Positions 35,881 through 44,560 are shown, counted from the first letter of the stretch. The stretch: DNA of 48,657 nucleotides from Desulfobotulus alkaliphilus (GCF_007830435.1 NZ_VLLC01000027.1:1-48657); one strand, 5' to 3'. Translations and numbers: made by a program. The notes: generated by a model not told the origin, from the letters alone.

Positions 35881-37722
35881 CTACTCAGTCCCCTGATCCA
35901 TTAAGAATTTTTCAAGCTGTTTCTCATAATAGTCTGTTTCTCCATGGCTTTTTTTCTGATAATGGAGTGCCTTACGGCCGTAGTAAACCGCTTCTTCCCT
36001 GCGTCCTGTTCTGTGGTATCCTTCTGCCAGGGTATCGAGGATATAAGGTGCTTCAGGTTTTTGGTGTACGGCCTTTTCGGCAAAATAGGTTCCAAGCAGG
36101 GGGTCTGCCACCCCACTGTCTTCGGCGGTGATATAAAGCCAGGCAAGGTTATTAAAAAGATCGGCATCCCGGCTTCCCGCACTCAGGGCCCTGTGATAGG
36201 CGGAAAGGGCCTTTTGATAAGCCTTTTTTTCCTGATACAGGTCTCCGAGATGGCGCAGGAGCAGAGGATCCTTTTTTTCTGTGTGGACTTCCATCTCAAG
36301 GGCACGGATAAGAAGGGTTTTCTGGATGCTGTCATCCCATCCAGCCCATTTCATATACCCCCCAGCCCCTGTCAGCAGAATCAGAAAAAACAGATACAGC
36401 AACACAGAGCCTCTGACCTGCCTGTCATGGAGAATGGCAAGCTCAGGATTTTTTTCGCACTTTTCCAGAAAGCGGATTCTCTGGCTTATGCTGAAGTGAT
36501 GCCAGTTGGGTTTGTCCGGATTTTGGCCTGTCATATTGCTTAAGGTGTGAAAGGTCTGGATCAGGTGCCGGGCAGTACCCTGTACCCTGAAGGCGAAGGC
36601 ATCGGCCTGTCTTTCAAAATGCCGCATAAAGTATCCGAAAAGAAAACGGAAATAGAGGATAAACAGCGTGAGGGTGATAAAAATCCCCAGAGCCGTTGCC
36701 AGGGCTGCAGGGGATAAAAATGAAAAAAAGGAAAGGAGCATAAGTCCCGGCCCAAGGACCAGAAGCTGGTAGAGAAAATCCAGAAAAAACCATGAAACCA
36801 GAAGAAAACCTGCAAGAATGAATACATAAAAAATCAGGTGGCGGTAATGGGCATGGCCTGCCTCATGGGCAATAACGGCTTCCAGTTCTTCCGGGTAAAG
36901 GTGCTGCAGCAGGGCAGGGGTTACCAGAATATAACGGAATTTTTTCCATGGACCCATAATTCCTGCGGTGAGCATACGTCCCCCGAAAAGGGGCCAGATT
37001 AAAATATCCTTAAAGCCGGTTTTTGTGTCCTGAAGCACTTTTTCAATGCGGTGACGAAGAGGGCCGGGGGGCAGGGGAGAGCAGCCCCAGAATTTCTGGA
37101 CGCAGAGGGGCGCAAATAAAAAAATGGCTGTGAAGACTGTCAGATAGTAAACGGTCTGGCCCGTACTGCTGGAAAAGGCTTGTCTGAAACCGGAAAAGGG
37201 CAGCAGCATGAGAAAATCGTGGAGGCCGGACAAGACAAACCATGGCAGAAGGGCAGGCAGGCTGAGTCCCATCTGCTCCCGGATAAAGGATTGACGGTCA
37301 CCTTCTCCGATAATTCTGGTGGATGCCATGCTGCCCGAAGCCAGATGCCAGAGTCCCCAGAGAAGAGCAAAATAAAAGGCAAGGGCAAAAAAGTCCTGAA
37401 GAAAGGGGAGAAGATCTGCCAGAAAGCGGGGGCAAAGCAGAAAAGGCAGGTGAAGTCCGTGGACAAAGAAAGCGAAAAAGATAAGCAGGACAAGATTCTG
37501 GGCCTGCAGACGGCGGTGCCACTTTTCGGCAATGCCTGAAGGGGAGAGATGTCTGTATTTATGCAGGGATTTTTTGTTCCACAGGCTTGAGAGAATAAAA
37601 AAAAGAAGACATGCGGCAAGGAGATGGAACCAGTCGGTAAAGCTGTGGCGAAGGTCGGCCGCAGGCACCCAGGCCGTAACAAGAATCAGTGCCGCAATGG
37701 TATAAAACAGTTGATAAAACAT
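35881..37722 (-). CDS. Membrane M48-family metallopeptidase with C-terminal TPRs
   Basis: A 613-aa integral membrane zinc peptidase. Several membrane segments precede the active-site motif HEAGH (286-290); ERQADAFA further on supplies the third zinc ligand (Glu) of the M48 pattern. Further membrane helices lie between about 295 and 385 and near 455. The C-terminal ~130 residues (DPLLLRHLGDLYQEKKAYQKAL onward) form tetratricopeptide repeats. Related peptidases act in membrane protein quality control. I start at ATG 37722; an upstream in-frame extension to 37800 would be encoded by the MITE-like element and is unlikely to be native. Confidence 0.85.
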   Translation of the reverse strand: MFYQLFYTIAALILVTAWVPAADLRHSFTDWFHLLAACLLFFILSSLWNKKSLHKYRHLSPSGIAEKWHRRLQAQNLVLLIFFAFFVHGLHLPFLLCPRFLADLLPFLQDFFALAFYFALLWGLWHLASGSMASTRIIGEGDRQSFIREQMGLSLPALLPWFVLSGLHDFLMLLPFSGFRQAFSSSTGQTVYYLTVFTAIFLFAPLCVQKFWGCSPLPPGPLRHRIEKVLQDTKTGFKDILIWPLFGGRMLTAGIMGPWKKFRYILVTPALLQHLYPEELEAVIAHEAGHAHYRHLIFYVFILAGFLLVSWFFLDFLYQLLVLGPGLMLLSFFSFLSPAALATALGIFITLTLFILYFRFLFGYFMRHFERQADAFAFRVQGTARHLIQTFHTLSNMTGQNPDKPNWHHFSISQRIRFLEKCEKNPELAILHDRQVRGSVLLYLFFLILLTGAGGYMKWAGWDDSIQKTLLIRALEMEVHTEKKDPLLLRHLGDLYQEKKAYQKALSAYHRALSAGSRDADLFNNLAWLYITAEDSGVADPLLGTYFAEKAVHQKPEAPYILDTLAEGYHRTGRREEAVYYGRKALHYQKKSHGETDYYEKQLEKFLMDQGTE

Positions 37723-37761
37723 AGGGTATCCATATTCTAAGCACTTTGTATTATCTGGTGG

Positions 37762-38106
37762 TAATTGTTCAGCACAGTTTTTCAAGTACCATACATGCAA
37801 GACAGATGCACAGGCTCCAGGCTATTTGCCCGTGACGCAATCTTATTCGGGAGCTTCTTGCCCTGTGCGGAAGCGAAAAAAACCCCCCGCCACAGGCAGA
37901 ATAAGCTTTTTGATTACCATGGCAGGCTTAAGCACGCTGCCTTTGTGGCGGCTCAGACAGTTTGCCGCTTCTTTCGCACAGGCCTGCAAAGCTCTGATCC
38001 GAAACGATTGCAATGTCACTTGCAAATAGCCACGGAGCCTTACAGCAGTACGAAGCTGCTGCAATTACAGCATTGGCAGTTCAGAAAAAACTGTGCTGAA
38101 CAGATA
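37762..38106 (+). mobile_element. MITE-like palindromic element, copy B (full length)
   Basis: A 345-bp copy of the repeat at 8094-8437, same orientation, with ends TAATTGTTCAGCACAGTTTT and AAACTGTGCTGAACAGATA. Differences from copy A are concentrated in the central loop and a few terminal bases; the long internal arms are almost unchanged. It lies between the queH stop and the M48 start, 40 bp upstream of the latter, so it probably holds or displaces the M48 promoter. Open frames of 73 codons (minus) and about 98 codons (plus) occur in both copies, but they follow from the palindrome and have no ribosome site. Confidence 0.82.
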
Positions 38107-38142
38107 CATTGCATTATGATCAGGCTTTGGCCTTTTGCCCGG

Positions 38143-38688
38143 TCAGGCTTTTTTCCCATTATTTTTGAAATACCTGTCCTTTTCACTGTAAATGCATCCG
38201 CAGTAGCTCTGGCGGTACATGCCCCTTTCCTTTGAAGTTTCAATCCCTTCCTGCCAGCCTTCCCTGAAATCCCTGTAAAAAAAGGGGACGCCAGCGCTTT
38301 TGCCTGCGGCCTCTCCCATCTCACGGATCAGGGCATGGTTTTGAAAACGGCTGTAGAGAAGGGTTGTGGAAAAGGCATCAAATTTTCCCCTTTTTGCCAG
38401 AAGTGCCGTTGCGGTGAGGCGTTTATGGTAACAGATGCGGCAGCGTTCCTTTTCCCTGAAAACCATGGACTGCAGGAATTCTTCCAGCTCGTATCCTTCC
38501 TGAAAGATGACTTTCATCTCCATTTGAAGGGCATACTCTTTCAGGGTTTCTTCCCTGCGGAGGCATTCTCTCAGGGGATGGATGTTGTGGCGGTAAAAAA
38601 AACCCATGACGCTGTGGCCTTCGTCCCTGAGGCATTTTAGGGGATAAATGGTGCAGGGACCACAGCAGGTGTGCAGAAGTATTTTCAT
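38143..38688 (-). CDS. queH: Epoxyqueuosine reductase QueH
   Basis: Last step of queuosine synthesis for tRNA, in the QueH (DUF208) form that replaces cobalamin-dependent QueG in many anaerobes (181 aa). The N-terminal LLHTCCGPC and the later CRICYHKR and YRQSYCGC motifs hold the conserved cysteines for the iron-sulfur cluster. I choose ATG 38688, because the family begins right before the CC motif. An in-frame TTG at 38709 overlapping the yggS stop (TTGA) is an alternative. End of the kdsB-maf-yggS-queH run. Confidence 0.9.
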   Translation of the reverse strand: MKILLHTCCGPCTIYPLKCLRDEGHSVMGFFYRHNIHPLRECLRREETLKEYALQMEMKVIFQEGYELEEFLQSMVFREKERCRICYHKRLTATALLAKRGKFDAFSTTLLYSRFQNHALIREMGEAAGKSAGVPFFYRDFREGWQEGIETSKERGMYRQSYCGCIYSEKDRYFKNNGKKA

Positions 38689-38705
38689 GGCTGGATTCGC
38701 TTTTT

Positions 38706-39395
38706 TCAAGATCTTGAACCAAAAATGGCCGTTCCGATGCGGATGAGCGTGGCACCCTCTTCCATGGCCACTTCAAAATCATCACTCATTCCCATGGAAA
38801 GAATGGTCATGGGCGCAGGCAGAATATTTGCTGCATTGTTTTCCTCCATAAGTTCCCGAAGGGCTTTGAAGTGGATGCGGTTTTCTTCCGCATTTTCTAC
38901 GGGTGGAGGTATGGCCATCAGTCCCTGAACACATACATGCTTCAGTCTTGTCATGTTCCGGAGCAGCTCCTGCAGGTCTTTGGGGTGAATACCGGCTTTG
39001 CTTTCTTCGCCACCCAGATGTACCTGAATCAGGATGTTTTGTATTTTTGATATTTTTTCAGACTGTTTATGGATTTCTTCCGCAAGGCGCAGGGAGTCAA
39101 CGGAATGGATCAGGTCAAAATAACGGACCACAAAACGGGCCTTGTTGCGCTGCAGATGTCCGATAAAATGCCAGGATATGGGAAGTGCTGCGAGATTTTC
39201 TGCCTTGGCTGTGGCTTCCTGCACATAGTTTTCACCAAAGAGGATCTGACCCGCTTCAAAGGCTTCCCGGATAAGGGGTTCCCCTTTGGTTTTGCTGACC
39301 GCAACAAGGGCTGCACTGTCGGGGTTTCTCCCGCATGACAGGCAGATTTTTTCCATGCGCTTTTTTATATCCTGCAGTCTCTGGCTGATACTCAC
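38706..39395 (-). CDS. yggS: YggS-family PLP homeostasis protein
   Basis: A 229-aa pyridoxal-phosphate-binding protein (COG0325, PLPBP). It is a single alanine-racemase-like barrel with no known catalytic activity, involved in vitamin B6 and amino-acid balance. The cofactor lysine is in VAVSKTKG, and the phosphate-binding C-terminal MSDDFEVAMEEGATLIRIG is intact. It starts with GTG at 39395, overlapping the maf stop as GTGA. Residues before the first internal Met align with family N-termini, which supports the GTG. Confidence 0.93.
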   Translation of the reverse strand: MSISQRLQDIKKRMEKICLSCGRNPDSAALVAVSKTKGEPLIREAFEAGQILFGENYVQEATAKAENLAALPISWHFIGHLQRNKARFVVRYFDLIHSVDSLRLAEEIHKQSEKISKIQNILIQVHLGGEESKAGIHPKDLQELLRNMTRLKHVCVQGLMAIPPPVENAEENRIHFKALRELMEENNAANILPAPMTILSMGMSDDFEVAMEEGATLIRIGTAIFGSRS

Positions 39396-40018
39396 GGAAG
39401 AGGGTCTCCATTCTGGTCATTCGGGTATGCCGGACGGATGCCTTCCTGTGCAAGGGTTTCCATGACCTCACAGATGGGCAGTCCCACCACATTGGTATAG
39501 GAGCCTTTGATACTTCTGATAAAGTGGGCAGCCAGTCCCTGTATGGCGTAGCCCCCTGCCTTATCATAGGGCTCGGAATCTGCTGTATACCATGAAATCT
39601 CCCTGTCCGAAAGCTGCTTGAACAGTACATCCGTTGTTACGGCATAGGAAATCGTCTTTTCCCTGATCCTGTTCATCAGGCAGACGCCGGTTATGACCTG
39701 ATGGGTGCAGCCGCTGAGCAGGCGCAGCATGGATGCGGCTTCAGGGGCAGAGCCGGGTTTGCCCAGAATCCTGTTTCCCTTTACCACAAGGGTGTCTGCG
39801 GCAAGTATCCAGTTTTCAGGGTAAAGGGCGGCCACTTCACCGGCCTTGGCCGATGCAAGGGCGCAGGCAAGGTTTTCGGGGCTGTCTGCCTGAACGCTTT
39901 CTTCGTCGAGCTGGCTGCAGATAATAGCGAATTCCATACCCGTCTGGGAGAGCAGCTCCTTCCGTCTCGGAGAGGCGGAGGCAAGGATGAGCAGGGATGA
40001 CTTTTTTACGGTGTGCAT
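39392..40018 (-). CDS. maf: Maf-family nucleoside triphosphate pyrophosphatase
   Basis: A 208-aa Maf protein that hydrolyses non-canonical or pyrimidine nucleoside triphosphates (house-cleaning). The start ILASASPRRKELL and the motifs ADTLV and GGYAIQGLAAHFI are diagnostic. The KGSYTNVVGLP segment near the C-terminus is typical of the YhdE (dTTP/UTP) branch, though subfamily assignment is tentative. It begins 7 bp after kdsB and overlaps yggS. Confidence 0.93.
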   Translation of the reverse strand: MHTVKKSSLLILASASPRRKELLSQTGMEFAIICSQLDEESVQADSPENLACALASAKAGEVAALYPENWILAADTLVVKGNRILGKPGSAPEAASMLRLLSGCTHQVITGVCLMNRIREKTISYAVTTDVLFKQLSDREISWYTADSEPYDKAGGYAIQGLAAHFIRSIKGSYTNVVGLPICEVMETLAQEGIRPAYPNDQNGDPLP

Positions 40019-40025
40019 GCCTTTT

Positions 40026-40763
40026 TCAGCTCCCTGATTTTATTTTTGTTTCAATGCGAAGAATGTCTTCGGGAAGATCCACTTCAGGAGAGTCATGGGG
40101 GGTCATGACCACGCGGATGGTATAGCCATGTTCCAGCACCCGGAGCTGTTCCAGTTTTTCAATCTCTTCAAGCTGACCCGTGGCAAGATCCTTGAAAATG
40201 TCCAAAAACCGCCGGGTATAGGCATAGACACCCAGATGCTTGATGTGGGAAACGGGCGTGTTCTCATCTCTGGCATGGGGAATGGTGGCCCTTGAAAAAT
40301 AGAGGGCATTGCCCCGGATATCCCTTACCAGTTTCACATCCTTGGGATCATGGATTTCCCTTGTGTCCTGAATGACATAACCAAGGGTGGCCATGGGCAG
40401 ATCCGGCTCCCTTTCAAAGGGTGCTGTCACCTCATCGATACAGGAGGGATGAATCAGGGGCTGGTCTCCCTGCACATTGACAAGGATGTCATCGGGTAAA
40501 AGTTCAAGTATGCGGGCGGCATCCGCAACCCGGTCTGTGCCGGACCGGTTTTTCTCTGATGTGATCACCGCTTTACCCCCAAAGGCTTCCACGGCCTTGA
40601 GAATCCTCATGTCATCGGTGGCCACCACCACGGCATCCACGGCTGCTCTGGCACAGCGCTGATACACATGCTGAATCATGGGAATGCCATTGATGGGGTG
40701 CAGGGGTTTACCTTCAAGCCTGCTGGAGCCCCATCGGGCGGGAATGATAACCGTTTTTTTCAT
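40026..40763 (-). CDS. kdsB: 3-deoxy-manno-octulosonate cytidylyltransferase
   Basis: KdsB (245 aa) activates Kdo as CMP-Kdo for lipopolysaccharide inner core synthesis in the cytoplasm. The nucleotide-binding N-terminus IIPARWGSSRLEGKPL, the DILVNVQGDQPLI segment and the C-terminal VDLPEDILRIE are family signatures. It is preceded by CCGGAGG. It heads the kdsB-maf-yggS-queH gene run and implies an outer membrane with Kdo-containing lipopolysaccharide. Confidence 0.95.
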   Translation of the reverse strand: MKKTVIIPARWGSSRLEGKPLHPINGIPMIQHVYQRCARAAVDAVVVATDDMRILKAVEAFGGKAVITSEKNRSGTDRVADAARILELLPDDILVNVQGDQPLIHPSCIDEVTAPFEREPDLPMATLGYVIQDTREIHDPKDVKLVRDIRGNALYFSRATIPHARDENTPVSHIKHLGVYAYTRRFLDIFKDLATGQLEEIEKLEQLRVLEHGYTIRVVMTPHDSPEVDLPEDILRIETKIKSGS

Positions 40764-40802
40764 TGAATCCTCCGGAAAAATAAAGATAAACGGGGTGCAG
40801 GG

Positions 40803-40831
40803 CTCATAGCACAGGCAAAATAAATCCTCAA
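40803..40831 (-). promoter_or_regulatory. Putative promoter of kdsB-maf-yggS-queH
   Basis: On the minus strand TTGAGG (40831-40826) and TATGAG (40808-40803) are 17 bp apart, about 40 bp before kdsB. This is a moderate sigma-70 match; read-through from mutY is also possible across the 185-bp gap. Confidence 0.3.
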
Positions 40832-40948
40832 GAAATACGGAATCAGGTGCGGGCTTAGTGAAAAGGTGACATTTTTGTCCGATGGTTTCTTTTGCCTGCC
40901 TTCCTTCGGGAAAAGGGAAGGGCGCTGGCCTGTTTTGGGGTTGCAGGG

Positions 40949-42061
40949 TTATGGGCTGGCATTATGCGCCTGAAACCATGCGGACAGGGCAGGCATGCAT
41001 TTACGGTTTGCCGCAGGAAAGGCAAGGGTATCGAGTTCTCCATGGGGTATCCACCGATGCTCTATGGGCTTAAGATTCTGGCGTTCTTTTTCCGTGATAC
41101 GGCAGATGAAAAGGCTCATTTCGATGCGGAAATGGGTATAGGCGTGGCGGATGGTGCAGATCTTTTCAGGCTTTTCAATCTTGAGACCTGTCTCTTCAAA
41201 CACTTCACGGATGCAGGCATCCATCCCGCTTTCCTTCCCTTCACACCGGCCACCGGGGAATTCCCAGAATCCGGGAAGCATGCCCGTTTCCGGTCTTTTG
41301 GTAATGAGGATGTCAAACCGTTCATTGACGATGACCGCACAGGCAACCGGGTAAAAGGGAATGATTTTTTTAGGCTGACGGACAGGGTAGTTCCGGGTAT
41401 TATCCGTATGCAGGGCCTCGCATGAAAAAGAGACGGGGCAGCCGTCACATGAGGGGCGGGCAGGGGTGCAGACCATGGCGCCCAGTTCCATCAGTGCCTG
41501 ATTGGCTTCTCCCGGCTGTTCGGGGTCAAGGAGCAGGGAGGCATGCCTGAGAAAGTGCCTGTGACTGGAGGAAATATTAACCGGTGCAGGATCTGTGAAA
41601 AGTCTTGCCAGAACCCGCTTCACATTGCCATCCACCACCGCTTCCTTCCCGTGAAAGGCAATGGAGCTGACCGCTGCGGCAATATAGTCGCCAATGCCGG
41701 GAAGCTCTCTGAGGGATTGGAAATCCGATGGCAGTCTGGCATCATTGGTTTCCGTCAGGAAAAGGGCGGTCTTTTTGAGATTTTGAAGTCTTTTGTAGTA
41801 GCCAAGACCTTCCCAGCTTTTTAGGAGGGCTTCGGGTTCTGACCGGGCAAGGGAAGCCATATCCGGGTATTTTTCCATAAAGGCTTCATAATAGGGAATC
41901 ACCGTATCCACACGGGTCTGCTGGAGCATGACTTCAGAAACCCATATGGCGTAGGGATCTCTGGTTCTGCGCCATGGCAGGTCCCGTTTGGTGTTCTGAT
42001 ACCATTGAAGAAGTGTTGTCCGGAATGTGCTGATTTCATTTTCAGAAGGTGGAAAGTGCAT
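40949..42061 (-). CDS. mutY: A/G-specific adenine glycosylase with intact Nudix box
   Basis: MutY (370 aa) removes adenine mispaired with 8-oxoguanine. The helix-hairpin-helix glycosylase domain has catalytic Glu43 (SEVMLQQT) and Asp144 (VVDGNVKR), followed by the [4Fe-4S] motif Cys198, 205, 208, 214 (C-x6-C-x2-C-x5-C). The C-terminal 8-oxoG recognition domain is MutT-like and here keeps a complete Nudix signature (residues 271-293). I place the start at ATG 42061, preceded by GAAGGAACAGGG. The open frame continues upstream to 42190, but those residues are unlike the family. Confidence 0.93.
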   Translation of the reverse strand: MHFPPSENEISTFRTTLLQWYQNTKRDLPWRRTRDPYAIWVSEVMLQQTRVDTVIPYYEAFMEKYPDMASLARSEPEALLKSWEGLGYYKRLQNLKKTALFLTETNDARLPSDFQSLRELPGIGDYIAAAVSSIAFHGKEAVVDGNVKRVLARLFTDPAPVNISSSHRHFLRHASLLLDPEQPGEANQALMELGAMVCTPARPSCDGCPVSFSCEALHTDNTRNYPVRQPKKIIPFYPVACAVIVNERFDILITKRPETGMLPGFWEFPGGRCEGKESGMDACIREVFEETGLKIEKPEKICTIRHAYTHFRIEMSLFICRITEKERQNLKPIEHRWIPHGELDTLAFPAANRKCMPALSAWFQAHNASP

Positions 42062-42353
42062 CCCTGTTCCTTCGGTAGTCGGGCTGGTTGAGGGCAGCAG
42101 GATCAAGGGGCCATCCGCTAAGACCCCGCCATGCTGGCCAGTGAAAAGCCCCTTTCTTATCTGTGGTCGGGCAGGCAGAGCTTTTTTCATTCCGGACAGG
42201 CTGCGGAAGCTTGTGCCAGCCTGAAGGGATTTCCTTTCAAGGCCATAACAGATACATGGCTTCCTGCACAGGGAAAAGGCATCTTGAAATGCCGGGTGGA
42301 TACGGGTATGAAAACCATGACCTTAAAACAATGAGGAAAAAAGGGAGGCTTTT

Positions 42354-42710
42354 ATGGCTGTTTTGAATGTGGTTTTGCATATGGATGACCCCGATGCCAA
42401 ACGTTTGGGCATCGGACTGACCAATCTTGAAAACCTGATCCGGGCTGCGGGTGGTCCGGCCCATGTGAATGCCCACTTTGTCGTGAATGGTCCCGGTGTT
42501 CTGCTTTTCCGCGGACTGCAGCCGGATCTGGCGGAAAGACTTTCCGGTCTTGCCGAGGCAGGTGTCCATTTTGTTGCCTGCCAGAACGCCCTCAGGGCCA
42601 AGGGTGTGGATGTTTCTGAACTGCCTTCCGGCATGAAAACCGTAGCTGCGGGAATTCTGGAGCTGGTTCGCCTTCAGCAGGAGGAGGGCTGTGCCTATAT
42701 CAAACCCTGA
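42354..42710 (+). CDS. DsrE-family protein
   Basis: A 118-aa DsrE/YchN-like protein. It has the alternating strand-helix pattern (VLNVVLHMDD, HVNAHFVVNGPGV, GVHFVACQNALRAKGV) and the single conserved Cys in FVACQNAL that in this family may carry sulfane sulfur. The ribosome site AAGGGAGG is strong. Its role is not known; it is not next to dsr genes. It overlaps the methyltransferase gene by 20 bp, suggesting co-translation. Confidence 0.82.
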   Translation: MAVLNVVLHMDDPDAKRLGIGLTNLENLIRAAGGPAHVNAHFVVNGPGVLLFRGLQPDLAERLSGLAEAGVHFVACQNALRAKGVDVSELPSGMKTVAAGILELVRLQQEEGCAYIKP

Positions 42711-43293
42711 TATTCTGAATGAGAAAAAAGTGATTGCATATTACCGGGAGATGGCAGACGCATTCATTGAAAGAACGCGGATGGCAGATTCTTCCTTGTT
42801 TCTCAGTGATTTTGTGCACTCCCTTCCCCGGGGGGCAAGGGTGCTTGATGTGGGCTGCGGATCGGGCAGGGATCTGAAATGGCTGAAGGCACAGGGCTTC
42901 CATGCGGAAGGCCTGGACCGTTCTCCTGAGCTTGTGGATTTTGCAGAAAGATATTCCGGCTGCAGGGTATGGCAGGCGGATTTTGAAACCTGGGATTTTA
43001 AGGATATGAAGGTGGAAGGCCTTCTTTTTTCTGGCTCCCTTGTGCACCTGTCCGAAGAAAAGGTGATCTCTGTCATGGAGAGGCTTGGCTGCCTTCTTGC
43101 TGACGGTGGCAGGATTTATGTCTCCCTGAAGGAAGGGAAAGGGACGTACAGGGATAAAAACGGACGGATTTTTTATCTCTGGGAACAGGAAAGGGCCGAA
43201 AGCCTTTGGAAGGGACTTGGCCGGGATATTCTTTTTTTCCGTCGTCAGAGATCCGGGGCAGGAACGGACTGGCTGGGCTGGGTGCTGGAATGA
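42691..43293 (+). CDS. Class I SAM-dependent methyltransferase
   Basis: A 200-aa cytoplasmic methyltransferase with the SAM-binding motif VLDVGCGSGRDLKWL, the acidic motif II (GLDRSPELVDFA) and the ADFETWDF post-motif. The start is GTG 42691 with GGAGGAGGG upstream, inside the end of the DsrE gene. Closest in shape to the UbiG/Tam-like group; substrate unknown. It is the last ordinary chromosomal gene before the repeat-rich region. Confidence 0.85.
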   Translation: MPISNPDILNEKKVIAYYREMADAFIERTRMADSSLFLSDFVHSLPRGARVLDVGCGSGRDLKWLKAQGFHAEGLDRSPELVDFAERYSGCRVWQADFETWDFKDMKVEGLLFSGSLVHLSEEKVISVMERLGCLLADGGRIYVSLKEGKGTYRDKNGRIFYLWEQERAESLWKGLGRDILFFRRQRSGAGTDWLGWVLE

Positions 43294-43459
43294 TCGTGCG
43301 AGGGGCAACGGGAAATGTCAGGCGGAAAAAACAGGATGTGGGATGGTGGGAAGATACGTTTTTCCGGACATGAAAAAGGGCCTCATTTGTTCCTGAATTT
43401 TGTATTCAGGTTCCCAAATTCAACCCCAAATAAAAGAAAAGCGTATAATTTTAAGTATT

Positions 43460-43477
43460 TGGTGGAGCTGAGGGGGA
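43460..43477 (-). other. Possible attachment site (tRNA-Ala or tmRNA 3' end)
   Basis: On the minus strand the sequence TCCCCCTCAGCTCCACCA matches the T-stem and acceptor end, including CCA, of tRNA-Ala or tmRNA genes, but the rest of such a gene is absent. Integrases commonly recombine at these 3' ends, leaving a short duplicate at the far end of the element. It sits exactly where ordinary genes stop and the repeat-rich region begins. The orientation predicts the intact gene beyond the right end of the window. Confidence 0.35.
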
Positions 43478-43689
43478 ACCTCCTGGTTATCCTAATCTCA
43501 CAAAAGATAATATAAAGTGCGTGTGCCTGTCAATAGTTTTTTGTACTTTTTTTTGTCCCTGAAAATTTGGCCCAAAAATGTGAAAGCCTGCTTACGTATT
43601 TGCAGTTCCCAATATCCCCCCCGTGGGATCGGTACGTCATGACATTTTTTTCGATTTGCCAAGGGATAGAGGCGGCCAGCTTTTTCATG

Positions 43690-43922
43690 TAATCGGGAAG
43701 GCGAAACAAACGGGCCGGAACTTTTCTTCGGGGATTCTTCTCTGGATTCTGGAATGCAGTATGGCCCATCGAAACAAACGGGCCTGGAATTGTGAAGGGG
43801 TGCAAATGGCCCTGGGATTGTGGCTGCTGATTTTACAGGTGCAAGCGGCTCTGGATTGTGGCAGTCAATTTAATAGGTGCAAGTGGCTCTGAAATTGTGG
43901 CGGGGGGTAAATGGCCCTGAGT
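43690..43922 (+). repeat. Degenerate tandem repeats with GGTGCAARYGGCYCTG motif
   Basis: Three diverged ~39-45-bp units beginning GGTGCAAATGGCCCTG, GGTGCAAGCGGCTCTG and GGTGCAAGTGGCTCTG (about 43798-43922) follow two units with AACAAACGGGCC (about 43706 and 43773). Repeated short motifs of this sort occur at the ends of some IS21-type insertion sequences, but no transposase is recognisable here, so this is only a possible element end. Confidence 0.5.
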
Positions 43923-44100
43923 AAGTCTGGTCATCTTTTGAGTAAAAGTTGACGAGTTGTAAGCACACGCTTTCCCTTTGGATTCAGGGGCTTGACCTTG
44001 ATTCAGGCTGAGGCTGTGATTTTTCCGCTTTACAACCCGTCAAGTTTTCCCTAAGATTGCCACAGAAGTTGACGGGAAGGGACAGGGGGCTGACCGGGAG

Positions 44101-44265
44101 CTGACCGGGAGCTGACCTGAGCTGATCCAAGGCTTGACCGGGAGCTGACCGGGACTGATCCAAGGCTTGACCGGGAGCTGACCTGAGCTGAACCAAGGCT
44201 TGACCGGGAGCTGACCTGAGCTGATCCAAGGCTTGACCGGGAGCTGACCGGGACTGATCCAAGGC
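44101..44265 (-). repeat. Five tandem 33-bp repeats (iteron-like)
   Basis: Five units of exactly 33 bp (44101, 44134, 44167, 44200, 44233) all contain TGACCGGGAGCTGACC and end in CCAAGGC; a partial unit precedes them at 44088. Units alternate between two inner variants (TGAGCTGATC and GGGACTGATC). The period is three helical turns, so the same face of each unit would be exposed to a bound protein. There are no spacers, so this is not CRISPR. The minus-strand frame is open through the array (repeating ALDQLRSAPGQ), which follows from the period being a multiple of three. Confidence 0.9.
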
Positions 44266-44530
44266 ACAGACAGGAACCTTACTCCGCACAAGCCACAGGT
44301 GAGGCCACAGAATGCCCCAGGATCAACGAACGCTTCAGGGCCTGCGTGATTGCCTTCATGGGATTTTGAGACGATCTGAGAGCTTCTGGTGGCTTCCTGT
44401 CTCAGTACGCTATGAAGTAGGGCCTGTACCGCCAGCACCCAGGAAATAGCACAGGAAGGGCCTGAGATTGACTGAGAGGCAATAAGGCTTCCAAGTCAAG
44501 GCAATGACAAGGGAAAGGCTTAGAATCGAT

Positions 44531-44560
44531 CTGAGAGCTTCTGAGGGCTTCTGAGAGCTT
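44531..44560 (+). repeat. Three 10-bp repeats
   Basis: CTGAGAGCTT, CTGAGGGCTT and CTGAGAGCTT stand in tandem. The longer motif GATCTGAGAGCTTCTG occurs here (from 44529) and at 44373-44388, upstream of the recombinase gene. Confidence 0.75.

Noticed and set aside
37723-37800. N-terminal extension of the M48 peptidase
   Set aside because: The extra codons read into the terminal repeat of the MITE-like element, and the first membrane segment begins right after ATG 37722.
43530-43805. 91-codon minus-strand frame as a transposase remnant
   Set aside because: I could not match it to any transposase motif; only the neighbouring DNA repeats hint at an IS end.
44101-44265. CRISPR array
   Set aside because: The 33-bp units are directly adjacent with no unique spacers, and no cas genes are in the window.
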